A DNA stretch of 64,000 nucleotides from Pseudanabaena yagii GIHE-NHR1 (GCF_012863495.1 NZ_JAAVJL010000001.1:868001-932000); one strand, 5' to 3'. Positions 16,309 to 24,490 are shown, numbered from the stretch's first letter. Made by a program: numbers and translations. The notes: generated by a model from the letters alone, not told the origin.

Positions 16309-16459
16309 AATAAGGCGACATGAGTTCAGTTAAGCACCGTTTCCGAGAGCATTCCATCACTGAAAGCTAAAAACTAATGGTGCTCAGTACTCATTTGTTT
16401 ATAGTTACCATAGAGAATTTATTCAAGAATGATTTCATCAACTTATAAGGCATCAATTT

Positions 16460-16473
16460 GTATTAGAAGTTAC
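16460..16473 (-). promoter_or_regulatory. NtcA-type site upstream of second amt gene
   Basis: GTA-ttagaagt-TAC fits GTAN8TAC exactly and lies 151 bases before the second amt start. On the minus strand TGAAAT, one base off TAN3T, begins 22 bases after the site, the normal distance for class II NtcA activation. The rest of the 391-base gap (16309-16699) shows no gene. Confidence 0.62.
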
Positions 16474-16699
16474 ATTCACAACCTAGAAGAGGCAAAATCT
16501 GGTATTTGCGATCGCAATCAGAACGAATTTGTCAGGTTTTGATAATTTCTCTGAGTACTGCTAAGTTGACAGATGGGGCAAAAGTAGTAATTCTTGTTAC
16601 TTTTGCTAATTTCATCACACGCTTAAAAACTCCTGTGCTAGAGTTGATGTACTTTTAAATCTCGCATTCCTCACTCACATCACCTTTCAGGAAGTTGAC

Positions 16700-17965
16700 A
16701 TGGCAAAAGGCGGACTTGTACTTGGTACAACAGCAGCATTAGCGGCGGCTGTCGCAGTTGTTGGTTTTCAGCTAGCAAATCCTAGCATCGCCGCATTTCG
16801 GGACAGCCCCAAAGAAATTGTTGACGAAGCTTGGCAGCTTATTAATCGGGAATATGTCGATGGTTCCTTTAACAAAGTAGACTGGCGGCAAGTTAGACGA
16901 CAATATGTCGAAAACCGTGATTACGCATCCAAGGCTGAAGCATATCGATCAGTTCGGGAAATGCTTAAGTTGCTTGATGATCCCTATACTCGGTTTATGG
17001 ATCCTGAGCAATTCAAGAGTATGCAAATTGATACTTCGGGGGAACTTACAGGGGTCGGTATTCAATTGGGCATGGATGATGCCACGAAACAGCTAACAGT
17101 AGTTGCACCGATTGAGGATTCACCTGCAGCTCGTGCAGGGCTTTTAACTAAGGACATCATTACGGCGATCGCAGATAAATCTACGGATGGCATGGATATC
17201 AACCAAGCTGTAGCCCTGATTCGTGGTCCTGCTGGTACAAAGGTCAAGTTGGGTATCAAGCGTGGCGATCGCCAATTTGATGTCGAACTAGAACGCGCCA
17301 AGATTGAAATTCATCCAGTCAAGGCAGAATTGCGTGACACCAATATCGGCAAGGTCGGCTATATCAGCTTGCGCCAGTTTAATGCTAATGCTGCTAGCGA
17401 TATGCGTAAGGCGATCCAAGATCACGTCAGCAAGGGCGCAGTTGGCTTTGTTCTCGATTTACGATCTAACCCTGGTGGCTTACTCTACTCCAGTGCTGAG
17501 ATTGCCAGAATGTGGCTCGATAACGCTACAATCGTTTCAACAATTGACCGTAAGGGCGAAAGTGAACGACTGACTGCTAATCGTCAATCTCTAACCAATA
17601 AGCCTCTGGTGGTACTAGTAGATGGCGGCTCCGCAAGTGCCAGCGAAATTCTATCTGGTGCTTTGCAAGATAACAAGCGGGCTGTCATTGTCGGTACAAA
17701 AACCTTCGGTAAAGGTCTAGTGCAGTCAGTACATTCTTTGAGCGATGGTTCAGGGATGGCAGTGACGATCGCGAAGTACTACACCCCCAATGGACGCGAT
17801 ATTAACCACATGGGTATCGTGCCTGATCGGGTGGTTGAGTTGACTAAAGAGGATCTAGAAAAACTTAACAAGAATCGAGATCTCGTTGGTACAGTTGCTG
17901 ACCCACAATTTGCCAAAGCGATCGATATTCTTTCGAGCGAACTGAAAAACGTTAGCTCCCGCTAG
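16700..17965 (+). CDS. ctp: Carboxyl-terminal processing protease (S41)
   Basis: The 421-residue protein has a signal peptide (about 1-32), a leading helical domain, a PDZ domain (about 115-200, GVGIQLGMDD onward) and the S41 catalytic domain. The Ser/Lys dyad is visible: S313 in GGSASASEI and K338 in TFGKGLVQ, 25 residues apart as in E. coli Prc. Ctp proteases trim C-termini of exported proteins in the lumen or periplasm; in cyanobacteria CtpA matures photosystem II D1, while CtpB and CtpC have other roles. Sequence alone does not settle which one this is. A good terminator follows, so it is monocistronic. aggaag precedes the ATG. Confidence 0.9.
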   Translation: MAKGGLVLGTTAALAAAVAVVGFQLANPSIAAFRDSPKEIVDEAWQLINREYVDGSFNKVDWRQVRRQYVENRDYASKAEAYRSVREMLKLLDDPYTRFMDPEQFKSMQIDTSGELTGVGIQLGMDDATKQLTVVAPIEDSPAARAGLLTKDIITAIADKSTDGMDINQAVALIRGPAGTKVKLGIKRGDRQFDVELERAKIEIHPVKAELRDTNIGKVGYISLRQFNANAASDMRKAIQDHVSKGAVGFVLDLRSNPGGLLYSSAEIARMWLDNATIVSTIDRKGESERLTANRQSLTNKPLVVLVDGGSASASEILSGALQDNKRAVIVGTKTFGKGLVQSVHSLSDGSGMAVTIAKYYTPNGRDINHMGIVPDRVVELTKEDLEKLNKNRDLVGTVADPQFAKAIDILSSELKNVSSR

Positions 17966-17976
17966 TTAAAAGCAAT

Positions 17977-18004
17977 AAAAAAGCAGCCCTAGGGCTGCTT
18001 TTTT
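17977..18004 (+). terminator. Intrinsic terminator of the ctp gene
   Basis: The arms aaaaaagcagccct and agggctgctttttt are perfectly complementary, with GC-rich core and T6 tail, 11 bases beyond the ctp stop. It is symmetric, so it can also end the convergent minus-strand gene that stops at 18006. Confidence 0.88.
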
Positions 18005-18005
18005 A

Positions 18006-18458
18006 TTAAGAGTCGGGATGGCGAGTCAAGATTGCTTCGATAGTGCTTTCTAGATTTTGTCCAGCAATGATGCCACCAGCTAAAGAATAGATATTATTCT
18101 CGCGACGATACATAGTTTGAAAACCTGTTCGCATCCTTTTATCACCCATGACCCAATAGCGCTGAATGATTGAGTCAGGTCCGATTATGCCCTCGCCTTC
18201 TACTTTCCCCAGAGAGCTATCATCCACTACATAGGTAAATCGACGCTCATCGGAGTCAATTCTGCCTTTATAAGCCATGGTTAACTCGTCGCGATCGCTA
18301 TTGGGAAAGGTCAATTTTGTGACCATCGTAAACCAGTAATTATCTTTAGACCAACCTACTAAAGTTCTACCCTTAACTTCAATAGGCATTGAGTCTCGCT
18401 CTATCCAGTTGCCTTCGAGAGTCCATTTACCAGGTTGAACTAAAAAGGTATGCGCCAC
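18006..18458 (-). CDS. Conserved hypothetical protein, beta-rich
   Basis: I do not recognise a named family for this 150-residue protein. It begins MAHTFLVQPGKWTLEGNWIER and alternates short hydrophobic strands with charged turns, as expected for a lipocalin- or DUF1579-like beta barrel; TMAYKGRIDSDERRFTYVV and IQRYWVMGDKRMRTG look like neighbouring strands. No signal peptide is visible. It converges with the ctp gene and shares its terminator. Upstream on the same strand, after about 110 bases, is a NarL-type response regulator. Function is unknown; the fold suggestion is weak. Confidence 0.7.
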   Translation of the reverse strand: MAHTFLVQPGKWTLEGNWIERDSMPIEVKGRTLVGWSKDNYWFTMVTKLTFPNSDRDELTMAYKGRIDSDERRFTYVVDDSSLGKVEGEGIIGPDSIIQRYWVMGDKRMRTGFQTMYRRENNIYSLAGGIIAGQNLESTIEAILTRHPDS

Positions 18459-18567
18459 AGTGTTTATCAGCTTAATTTACTGCCTATTATATATCTCGTT
18501 AGCAATTGTCATTACAAAACCTAACATCCCAAAAAGCCCACAACAGTGACATGATCAAGAATTTACA

Positions 18568-19224
18568 TTAATTGACTAATCCTGATCGCAAAGCAATCAC
18601 TGCCGCCTGTACGCGATCGTCCACCGATAATTTATTCATAATGCCACGGACATGGGTTTTAATCGTGTTAGGACTGAGGTACAGCAGTTTGGCAATTTCA
18701 GGGTTACTTTTGCCATCAACTATTAGTTTCAGTACTTCTAATTCCCTTTGAGATAAATGTGAAGTATTTTCAGTTGGGATGGGTGGTTTGAGGTGATCCA
18801 TTACTTTACGCGCAATTTGAGGATCGAGGTAGGTTGCCCCATCTTTAGCTGCGGCAAAAGCTGCTAGTAGGCTTTCAGTACTTGTTCCTTTGACGCAATA
18901 GGCATCAGCCCCACTAGAGAGCGCAGCGATGATTTCTGTATCATCTGTATGGGAGCTAAGCATCACAATGTGAACATTAGGTAAGCTCGTTTTAATTTTC
19001 TGAGTTGCCGAAATTCCATCTAGTCTCGGTAAACCAATATCCATCACGATGATGTCAGGAATTAATTCCTGTGCCATTTTTACGCCGATATAGCCATCCT
19101 CGGCGATACCAACTACCGTCACATGGGGTTGTTGAGATAGGGATTGCTCTAAACCGAGTTGGATTAGTGGATCATCTTCAACAATGAGAACTCTTAGAGG
19201 TTTTGATGTTTCTGCCACAGTCAT
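18568..19224 (-). CDS. NarL/FixJ-type response regulator
   Basis: The 218-residue protein has an N-terminal receiver domain (acidic pair E16-D18, phospho-acceptor D62 in VMDIGLPRLDG, and conserved K in YCVKG) and a C-terminal LuxR helix-turn-helix (SQRELEVLKLIVDGKSNPEI, then NTIKTHVRGIMNKL). It is a DNA-binding transcription regulator controlled by phosphorylation. No histidine kinase gene adjoins it, so it is an orphan regulator in this window. In cyanobacteria such regulators are often partnered with distant kinases. Starts ATG 19224; upstream lies a repeat-rich gap. Confidence 0.92.
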   Translation of the reverse strand: MTVAETSKPLRVLIVEDDPLIQLGLEQSLSQQPHVTVVGIAEDGYIGVKMAQELIPDIIVMDIGLPRLDGISATQKIKTSLPNVHIVMLSSHTDDTEIIAALSSGADAYCVKGTSTESLLAAFAAAKDGATYLDPQIARKVMDHLKPPIPTENTSHLSQRELEVLKLIVDGKSNPEIAKLLYLSPNTIKTHVRGIMNKLSVDDRVQAAVIALRSGLVN

Positions 19225-19264
19225 AATTCTAAATTTCCCTCAGTTTAGTGTGTTTGCCTTAGAT

Positions 19265-19300
19265 TATATAGCAAGCCTAAATGTTTTGTGGAAGAGCTAT
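19265..19300. repeat. Truncated copy of type A palindromic element
   Basis: tatatagcaagcctaaatg ttttgtggaagagctatagc matches the left half of the type A element (compare 1563-1592 and 52361-52390), then diverges. It precedes a complete copy by about 115 bases. Confidence 0.55.
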
Positions 19301-19379
19301 AGCTGTAGCCACTCAAATCAGGACATAAAAACCTATAGAGAGTTGCGATGCAACTCTCTATTAGACTCTATTAGATTCA

Positions 19380-19475
19380 GCTATAGCAGTCCTAAATTGT
19401 TTGTGGAAGCGCACCCCGAAGGGGTACGCTTCCACAAACGAGAAAACCTACAAATGATTTAGGACTTTTGTGACA
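19380..19475. repeat. Type A palindromic element
   Basis: ctatagcagtcctaaattg leads to the hairpin gtttgtggaagcgcacccc-gaa-ggggtacgcttccacaaac (19399-19439, one mismatch), and a diverged right end caaatgatttaggactt completes the outer palindrome. It lies in the gap between the NarL-type regulator and the RNA ligase. The small hairpin gagagttgc / gcaactctc lies upstream at about 19338-19359. Confidence 0.75.
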
Positions 19476-19524
19476 CTTAAAATCTATAAACGATATGCGG
19501 ATTGTTATACTATCCCTATATAGT

Positions 19525-19600
19525 GCTTTTCAAGCAAACGAAGTACAGAGGCGAAACCAACTCGTATTTCAACAGGTTGGGAAATTCTAGATACGATAAG
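19525..19600 (+). ncRNA. Candidate structured RNA or leader, copy 1
   Basis: A TATAGT -10-like box (19519-19524) precedes ttcaagcaaacgaagtacag. The segments GAAGTAC (19540-19546) and GTATTTC (19564-19570) pair over seven bases and enclose ggcgaaaccaac. A diverged copy at 24389-24490 has the same order of blocks and the same stem with compensating changes. Here the region runs into the RNA ligase start at 19626, so it could be its 5' leader rather than a separate RNA. The ends are guesses. Confidence 0.35.
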
Positions 19601-19625
19601 GACTGAGTGAGTTGTAGGAAAGAGA

Positions 19626-20675
19626 ATGAGTGAAATCAACTTGGAGAGAATTGATCAATTAATTACAGAAGGATATATCACCAAGCGTCCTCATTCTAGT
19701 GGTGAACTGTTTATCTATAACTACACTGCCAAGGCTCAGTACGATCGCCTTTGGACACCAGAAACAATGCAATGCCGAGGCTTAATTTTAGATCGTAATG
19801 GCGCGATCGCATCTCGACCTTTAATCAAGTTTTTTAATTTGCAAGAACATCAAGAATCCTTGCCCTCAGAACCCTTTGATGTCTATGAGAAATTAGATGG
19901 ATCATTAGGAATTCTCTATTGGTATCAAGATCAGCCCTATATCGCCTCTAGAGGTAGTTTTAATTCCGATCAAGCTGTTAAAGCTAATCAAATCCTCTAT
20001 TCTCTTTATGCAGATTCAATTCCCTTATTAGACAGATCGCTTACCTATTTATTTGAGATTATTTATCCCGCTAATCGGATTGTAGTCAATTATGGTGACT
20101 ATGAAGCTTTAGTGCTGTTAGCTGTCATCGAAACTGCCTCAGGGCGTGAATATTCTATTGAGGAATTCAGTCATTTAGGTTTCCCCATTGCCAAAAAATA
20201 TGATGGTTTAAAAAACTTAGAGGCGATCGCTAAACTCAATGAACAAAATCAAGAGGGGTTTGTAATTCGCTTTGAGAGCGGATTGCGGCTGAAGTTTAAG
20301 TTTGCGGACTATGTGAAGTTACATCGTGTGCTTACACAGGTAACTAGTAAGGTAATCTGGGAAATGTTGCGCGATCAAATGCCATTTGAAGACATTTTAG
20401 AGCATGTTCCTGACGAATTTTATGATTGGGTAAAGTCAACAAAAGCTACGCTCTTAGGTCAATATCAACAGATTGAAGATCAAGCTAAAGCAGATTTCGA
20501 GAGGATTGTGGCAGTTGTAGATCGCAGCGATCGTAAAGAAATGGCGAAACATGTCTTAACTTGCCAAAATCATACAATTTTGTTCTCTATGCTCGATGGA
20601 AAAGATTATAGTGATTACATTTGGAGGACGATCAAACCTGCCCATGAGAAGCCTTTTATGGATGATGATAATTAA
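19626..20675 (+). CDS. T4 Rnl1-like RNA ligase
   Basis: The 349-residue protein has the nucleotidyltransferase motifs of RNA ligases: motif I KLDGS with nucleophile K89, the preceding ASRPLIKFFNLQE block typical of T4 Rnl1 (ASRPMEKFFN), motif III-like LFEIIYPANRIVVNY, motif IV EGFVIRF and motif V LKFKFADYVKL. It would adenylate K89 and seal 5'-phosphate/3'-OH RNA ends, such as cleaved tRNA anticodon loops. The next gene, 66 bases on, encodes the matching end-healing enzyme. A helical C-terminal region (about 240-349) resembles the Rnl1 C-terminal domain. The leader may contain a structured RNA. No phage structural genes are nearby. Confidence 0.88.
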   Translation: MSEINLERIDQLITEGYITKRPHSSGELFIYNYTAKAQYDRLWTPETMQCRGLILDRNGAIASRPLIKFFNLQEHQESLPSEPFDVYEKLDGSLGILYWYQDQPYIASRGSFNSDQAVKANQILYSLYADSIPLLDRSLTYLFEIIYPANRIVVNYGDYEALVLLAVIETASGREYSIEEFSHLGFPIAKKYDGLKNLEAIAKLNEQNQEGFVIRFESGLRLKFKFADYVKLHRVLTQVTSKVIWEMLRDQMPFEDILEHVPDEFYDWVKSTKATLLGQYQQIEDQAKADFERIVAVVDRSDRKEMAKHVLTCQNHTILFSMLDGKDYSDYIWRTIKPAHEKPFMDDDN

Positions 20676-20717
20676 ACGCCAGTTTGCCGCGCTTCGCGCG
20701 GCAAACTGGCGTTTAAT
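20671..20717. repeat. Perfect palindrome between the RNA repair genes
   Basis: Arms of 22 bases, attaaacgccagtttgccgc plus gc, flank a TTC loop; the ligase stop codon (20673-20675) is within the left arm. Without a T run it is not a classical terminator, but it could pause polymerase or protect the mRNA 3' end between the two genes. Confidence 0.75.
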
Positions 20718-20741
20718 CAAGATAACTAGAGGAACCTTAAT

Positions 20742-21587
20742 ATGCTGACAGTCTATTTTACAATTGGGCTTCCCGCTTCGGGCAAATCCACATGGGCAAA
20801 GGAAAAAGTCAATAAATCTCCTAATAGTATTAAGAGAGTCAATAAAGATGAATTGAGAGCGATGCTAGACAATTCCTATTTCTCTAAAGGTAATGAGAAG
20901 TTTGTGCTAGATATCCAAGACTCAATTATTAAAGCTGCTCTAGAGAATGGTAAACATGTCATTGTCGATAATACGCATCTTGCCCCTAAACATGAAGCCA
21001 GAATTCGCGAATTAATCAAGGGTTTAGCAGTTTTGGAAATAGTGGACTTTCGCCATATACCACTCGAAACTTGCATTGAGAGAGATTTAAAGAGGATGAA
21101 CTCAGTTGGCGAAAAAGTAATTCGTGACATGTATAACCAATTCATCGCCCCACCACGAGTGCCAAAACCAACTTACAATCCTGAGCTACCCGAGGCAATT
21201 ATTTGTGATTTAGATGGGACTCTCGCTTTGATTGGCGATCGCAGTCCCTATGATGCGGCGAACTGTGAGCGAGACATCGTCAATGAACCAGTGCGTTCTA
21301 TTCTTGCAACATCAGGTAAAGCAATTTTATTTGTATCAGGTCGAGAGGATAAATTTAAGCCCCAAACCTTAGCATGGCTGGAAAAGCACAATATCTCTTT
21401 TGATGGCATATATATGCGAAAGTCTGGCGATTTGCGAAAGGATAGTATCGTCAAGAAGGAAATCTATGATGAATTTATTCTAGATAAATACAATGTTGCT
21501 TTTGTGCTAGACGATCGCGACCAAGTAGTGAGACTATGGCGAGATTTGGGCTTAACTTGCTTGCAGGTTGACTATGGCGATTTTTAG
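20742..21587 (+). CDS. T4 PseT-like polynucleotide 5'-kinase/3'-phosphatase
   Basis: The 281-residue protein is colinear with T4 Pnkp (301 residues). Residues 1-145 are a P-loop kinase with Walker A GLPASGKST (K15) and the lid region. Residues 150-281 are a HAD phosphatase: D156 and D158 in ICDLDGT, LFVSGRED and FVLDDRDQVVRLWRDLG. The C-terminus LQVDYGDF mirrors T4 WQVASGDF. Such enzymes remove 2',3'-cyclic or 3'-phosphates and phosphorylate 5'-OH ends of broken RNA, making them ligatable by the Rnl1-type ligase encoded just upstream. Together they form a complete heal-and-seal pair. ATG at 20742 follows aggaacc. Confidence 0.92.
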   Translation: MLTVYFTIGLPASGKSTWAKEKVNKSPNSIKRVNKDELRAMLDNSYFSKGNEKFVLDIQDSIIKAALENGKHVIVDNTHLAPKHEARIRELIKGLAVLEIVDFRHIPLETCIERDLKRMNSVGEKVIRDMYNQFIAPPRVPKPTYNPELPEAIICDLDGTLALIGDRSPYDAANCERDIVNEPVRSILATSGKAILFVSGREDKFKPQTLAWLEKHNISFDGIYMRKSGDLRKDSIVKKEIYDEFILDKYNVAFVLDDRDQVVRLWRDLGLTCLQVDYGDF

Positions 21588-21618
21588 TAAGTAGCCGCAC
21601 TTCGTGCGGCTACTTACT
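21586..21618. terminator. Gene-end palindrome between kinase/phosphatase and PPOX gene
   Basis: Arms agtaagtagccgcac and gtgcggctacttact flank a TTC loop. It overlaps the stop codon of the kinase/phosphatase gene and lies just beyond the stop of the convergent PPOX gene, so it could serve both. No T run is present. Confidence 0.55.
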
Positions 21619-21619
21619 A

Positions 21620-22207
21620 TTAAGGATTAACTTCTTGTTCTGTCCAATTGCCTTGGTCATCGCGTAAATAGATCCAGCGATTTTGGGGATTACCTCGTAA
21701 TTCTAAACGATCAACTTCTATCGGTTCTAGTAACAACAAACAAAAAGAATCGAGAGGCAGTTCCGCATCAGGTGGCTCAGTTTTCGGAAAATGAATCCGT
21801 GATTCTCTAGGATGCGGCCAAGAGAATTGAATTCTGGCAGGGTCAGATAGGGCTTGCCATGTCTCAATCCGAGCCGATTGGAGTTCTTGATTGGGATATT
21901 CGTGATCAATCAATTGCAATTTTCCTAAAATCCGAAATTGCGATCGCGTTTTTGTAAAATACCAACTTGACTCCGCCCAAGGATTTGCAGCAATTTGAGC
22001 AGGTTTTTGACTACGCAGATCCGTGACAAATTTAAGACAATCCTGTAAAGGAGTTTGAAGGCGATCGCCATTTTCGAGAAACCCACGAAATACAACGGTG
22101 CGGTTACGTGGACGCTGATCTAGCCCCACCGTTGCCAATTGCAAAAACTTAGCCTCAGGCTGATTGCGGTGTTGATGTAAACTTCGAGCTAAATGCGATC
22201 GCCACAT
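21620..22207 (-). CDS. PPOX-class FMN-dependent flavoprotein (Alr4036-like)
   Basis: The 195-residue protein belongs to the pyridoxamine 5'-phosphate oxidase-like split barrel family. It has FLQLATVGLDQRPRNRTVVF near the N-terminus, the FMN-facing region RSQKPAQIAANPWAESSWYF in the middle, and a C-terminal WIYLRDDQGNW. This matches the cyanobacterial Alr4036-type branch, whose substrate is unknown. No signal peptide is seen, so it is cytoplasmic. The start at 22207 is 53 bases from the divergent helicase-like gene, so the two may share a promoter region. Confidence 0.82.
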   Translation of the reverse strand: MWRSHLARSLHQHRNQPEAKFLQLATVGLDQRPRNRTVVFRGFLENGDRLQTPLQDCLKFVTDLRSQKPAQIAANPWAESSWYFTKTRSQFRILGKLQLIDHEYPNQELQSARIETWQALSDPARIQFSWPHPRESRIHFPKTEPPDAELPLDSFCLLLLEPIEVDRLELRGNPQNRWIYLRDDQGNWTEQEVNP

Positions 22208-22260
22208 AAAAATGCTTAAAATAGGGTTGTGCTTCGCACAATTCTATTCTAAAAAGGATC

Positions 22261-24294
22261 ATGACTAATTTGTGGATTGAGGGTGGTAGTCGTAGCGGCA
22301 AAACTGAATACATGATTCAGCAGTTTTGTGATTGGGCGGAAACAGACTTTGCTCAACAGGCTAATCCTCAAGCTGCTTCTCAAAAAGTCTTAGTTTTAGC
22401 AGTTGATTCCCAACAAAGACAAAATCTAAGCGATCACCTAATTCGCGCAACTCATGGACAATATCCCGTCACTGCGGTGACACCTCTCAGTTTCTTTCGG
22501 GATGAAATTCGGCTCTTTTGGACATTATTAGTGAAGAAGCTCGATTTTAAAGCGCAGTTTCCGCTATTGCTGAGGGTAGAGAATGAGCAGGAATTAGCCG
22601 CACAAGTTTGGAAAAATCGCTTGGAAATGGGAACTTTGCAAATGGAGGGCATAGGACGCGATCGCCTTGTGCGAAGGTTACTCGATTTATTCCTATTGGC
22701 AGCCTATGGTAGTCATGATCTTCGTAAAATCTCGACAATTTTGAATGCGGGTATTGAGACTAATTTACTCGAAACTTCTGAGAAAGTTAATGACGAAACG
22801 GAAATATTAGAACAGTGGCAGGAAATCGGTGAAGCCCTGCAAGAATGGCGAGGATATTGTTGGGAACATGGTTTATTGACCTATGGGATCATCACCGACT
22901 TATTTGTCCATCACTTATTGCCTAATCCTCAATATCAACGTCAACTCAAGCAGCGATTTACCTATGTGGTGATTGATCGCGCCGATGAGATGCCTGCGAT
23001 CGCCTGTGATTTATGTAAGTTTCTACTCAAACACAAGGCCCAAGGAATTTTTACCTTTAATCCTCATGGGTCTGCGAGGTTAGGACTAGGAGCAGATCCT
23101 GAATATTGGCAAGAAATCAAATCCGAATGTGAAGTTGTCAAACTCTCTCCTGCTCAAGACACCCTAGGAGCAGAAATCTCCGAGTCAGTCTTAACCATTG
23201 TCAATGAACCAATTTTGCAATTTATCGAACCCTATGCCATGGTTCATTCAATTGAGTCCGTCTCCCGTGCCAAATTATTTCGCAATGTCGCTGAAACCAT
23301 TGCTGAGGCGATCGCCTCTGGTGAGGTTAAAGCTAGTGATATTGCCATTATTGCCCCCGGTTTAGACAACATCGCTAAGTATGCGATCGCCGAAATCCTG
23401 CGTAAAAAAGAGATTAATATTCTGCCCCTTAATGAGCAACGTCCGCTATCCTATTCAGCGCAGGTGCGAGCGCTGCTAACTTTAATTACATTGGTTTATC
23501 CCAATCTCGGTAAACTCGTCAGTCGCGATCACATTGCGGAGATGCTGGTCGTACTCACGGATGCGATCGATCCTGCACGCGCAGGAATGATTGCTGACTA
23601 TTGTTTTGCGCCACATCCTGAGACTCCCCATCTACTTGCTGCCGAAACCTATAATCAATGGAATCGCCTCGGCTATGAAGCGACCCAAGCCTATGAAAAG
23701 TTGCGCCAATGGATAGAACAACAATCTCCTAAGGATGCACCACTACTATTCATTGATCGCGCCATTCAAGCTTTTCTCAAACCCCGTAAACTCAGCTATG
23801 AGCATACTGCGACATTACAATCCCTCATCGAAACTGCTCAATACTACTGGCAACTAGGATATCGTCTTGATCGAGAAGATCCATTAATTCTCGAAAATTT
23901 TATTCAATTAATTCGCCAAGGCACTGTCACCGCGAATCCCTACGCTCCCAATCCGCCTGAAGATAGCGTTGTGCTTGCGACGATCTTCCAGTACCGTATG
24001 GCGAGACTTTCGCATCGGTGGCAGTTTTGGCTCGATGCGAGTTCTGACCTGTGGTTACAGGGTGGAGCCGCTTCTCTCTTCGGCGCACCACTATTTCTCA
24101 AGGGTTGGACAGGAGAGAAATGGACGGTCGAACATCAAAATCAAGCAGATATGCAACGTTTACAAAGATTACTCAAGGATCTACTAGATCGTTCTGGCGA
24201 TCGCCTGTATCTGTGCCATAGTGAACTCAGCACAAATGGACAAATCCAAAATGGAGTACTAACACCTCTAATCGAGATTAGCACTACAGTTTAG
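22261..24294 (+). CDS. UvrD/AddB-like P-loop protein
   Basis: The 677-residue protein starts MTNLWIEGGSRSGKT with Walker A at G9-T15 (K14). Further blocks resemble superfamily I helicase/AddB organisation: TYVVIDRADEMPAIACD as a Walker B-like strand, SDIAIIAPGLDNIAKYAIAE (motif IV/V-like) and INILPLNEQRPLSYSAQVRALLTLI. The second acidic residue of a normal DEXX helicase motif is altered (DRADE), so strand unwinding is uncertain. Cyanobacterial homologues are usually left as hypothetical or recombinase-like proteins. It probably works in DNA repair or recombination. No AddA-like partner is in the window. ATG at 22261 follows aaggat. Confidence 0.7.
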   Translation: MTNLWIEGGSRSGKTEYMIQQFCDWAETDFAQQANPQAASQKVLVLAVDSQQRQNLSDHLIRATHGQYPVTAVTPLSFFRDEIRLFWTLLVKKLDFKAQFPLLLRVENEQELAAQVWKNRLEMGTLQMEGIGRDRLVRRLLDLFLLAAYGSHDLRKISTILNAGIETNLLETSEKVNDETEILEQWQEIGEALQEWRGYCWEHGLLTYGIITDLFVHHLLPNPQYQRQLKQRFTYVVIDRADEMPAIACDLCKFLLKHKAQGIFTFNPHGSARLGLGADPEYWQEIKSECEVVKLSPAQDTLGAEISESVLTIVNEPILQFIEPYAMVHSIESVSRAKLFRNVAETIAEAIASGEVKASDIAIIAPGLDNIAKYAIAEILRKKEINILPLNEQRPLSYSAQVRALLTLITLVYPNLGKLVSRDHIAEMLVVLTDAIDPARAGMIADYCFAPHPETPHLLAAETYNQWNRLGYEATQAYEKLRQWIEQQSPKDAPLLFIDRAIQAFLKPRKLSYEHTATLQSLIETAQYYWQLGYRLDREDPLILENFIQLIRQGTVTANPYAPNPPEDSVVLATIFQYRMARLSHRWQFWLDASSDLWLQGGAASLFGAPLFLKGWTGEKWTVEHQNQADMQRLQRLLKDLLDRSGDRLYLCHSELSTNGQIQNGVLTPLIEISTTV

Positions 24295-24304
24295 GTCATT
24301 TCAA

Positions 24305-24355
24305 AACCCAAAAGATGAGTGGCGGCGCTTCGCGCCGCCACTCATCTTTTGGGTT
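24305..24355. terminator. Perfect palindrome with 24-base arms after the helicase-like gene
   Basis: Arms aacccaaaagatgagtggcg plus gcgc flank a TTC loop; the structure begins 11 bases past the stop codon at 24294. It is the most stable of the triloop gene-end hairpins here. Only GGGTT, not a T run, follows. Confidence 0.6.
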
Positions 24356-24388
24356 GTATTTCCTAACCAAAACTTGCATTGCTATAGT

Positions 24389-24490
24389 AATGCACTGTTC
24401 AAGCAAGCGAGGTATAGAAGTTTATGTCCCAGCCGTCGATGGCGAAACAAACCCATACTTCACTAATTGCTGTAAAACCCAGATCTGGGG
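24389..24490 (+). ncRNA. Candidate structured RNA, copy 2
   Basis: TATAGT at 24383-24388 precedes ttcaagcaagcgaggtatag. GAGGTAT (24409-24415) pairs with ATACTTC (24455-24461) over seven bases, enclosing a longer loop that contains ggcgaaacaaac. Compared with the copy at 19525-19600, one C-G pair becomes U-A and two others change between G-U and Watson-Crick pairs, so pairing is kept while sequence differs. The palindrome cccagatctggg at 24478-24489 may mark the 3' end. It has no ORF with family support. Confidence 0.38.
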
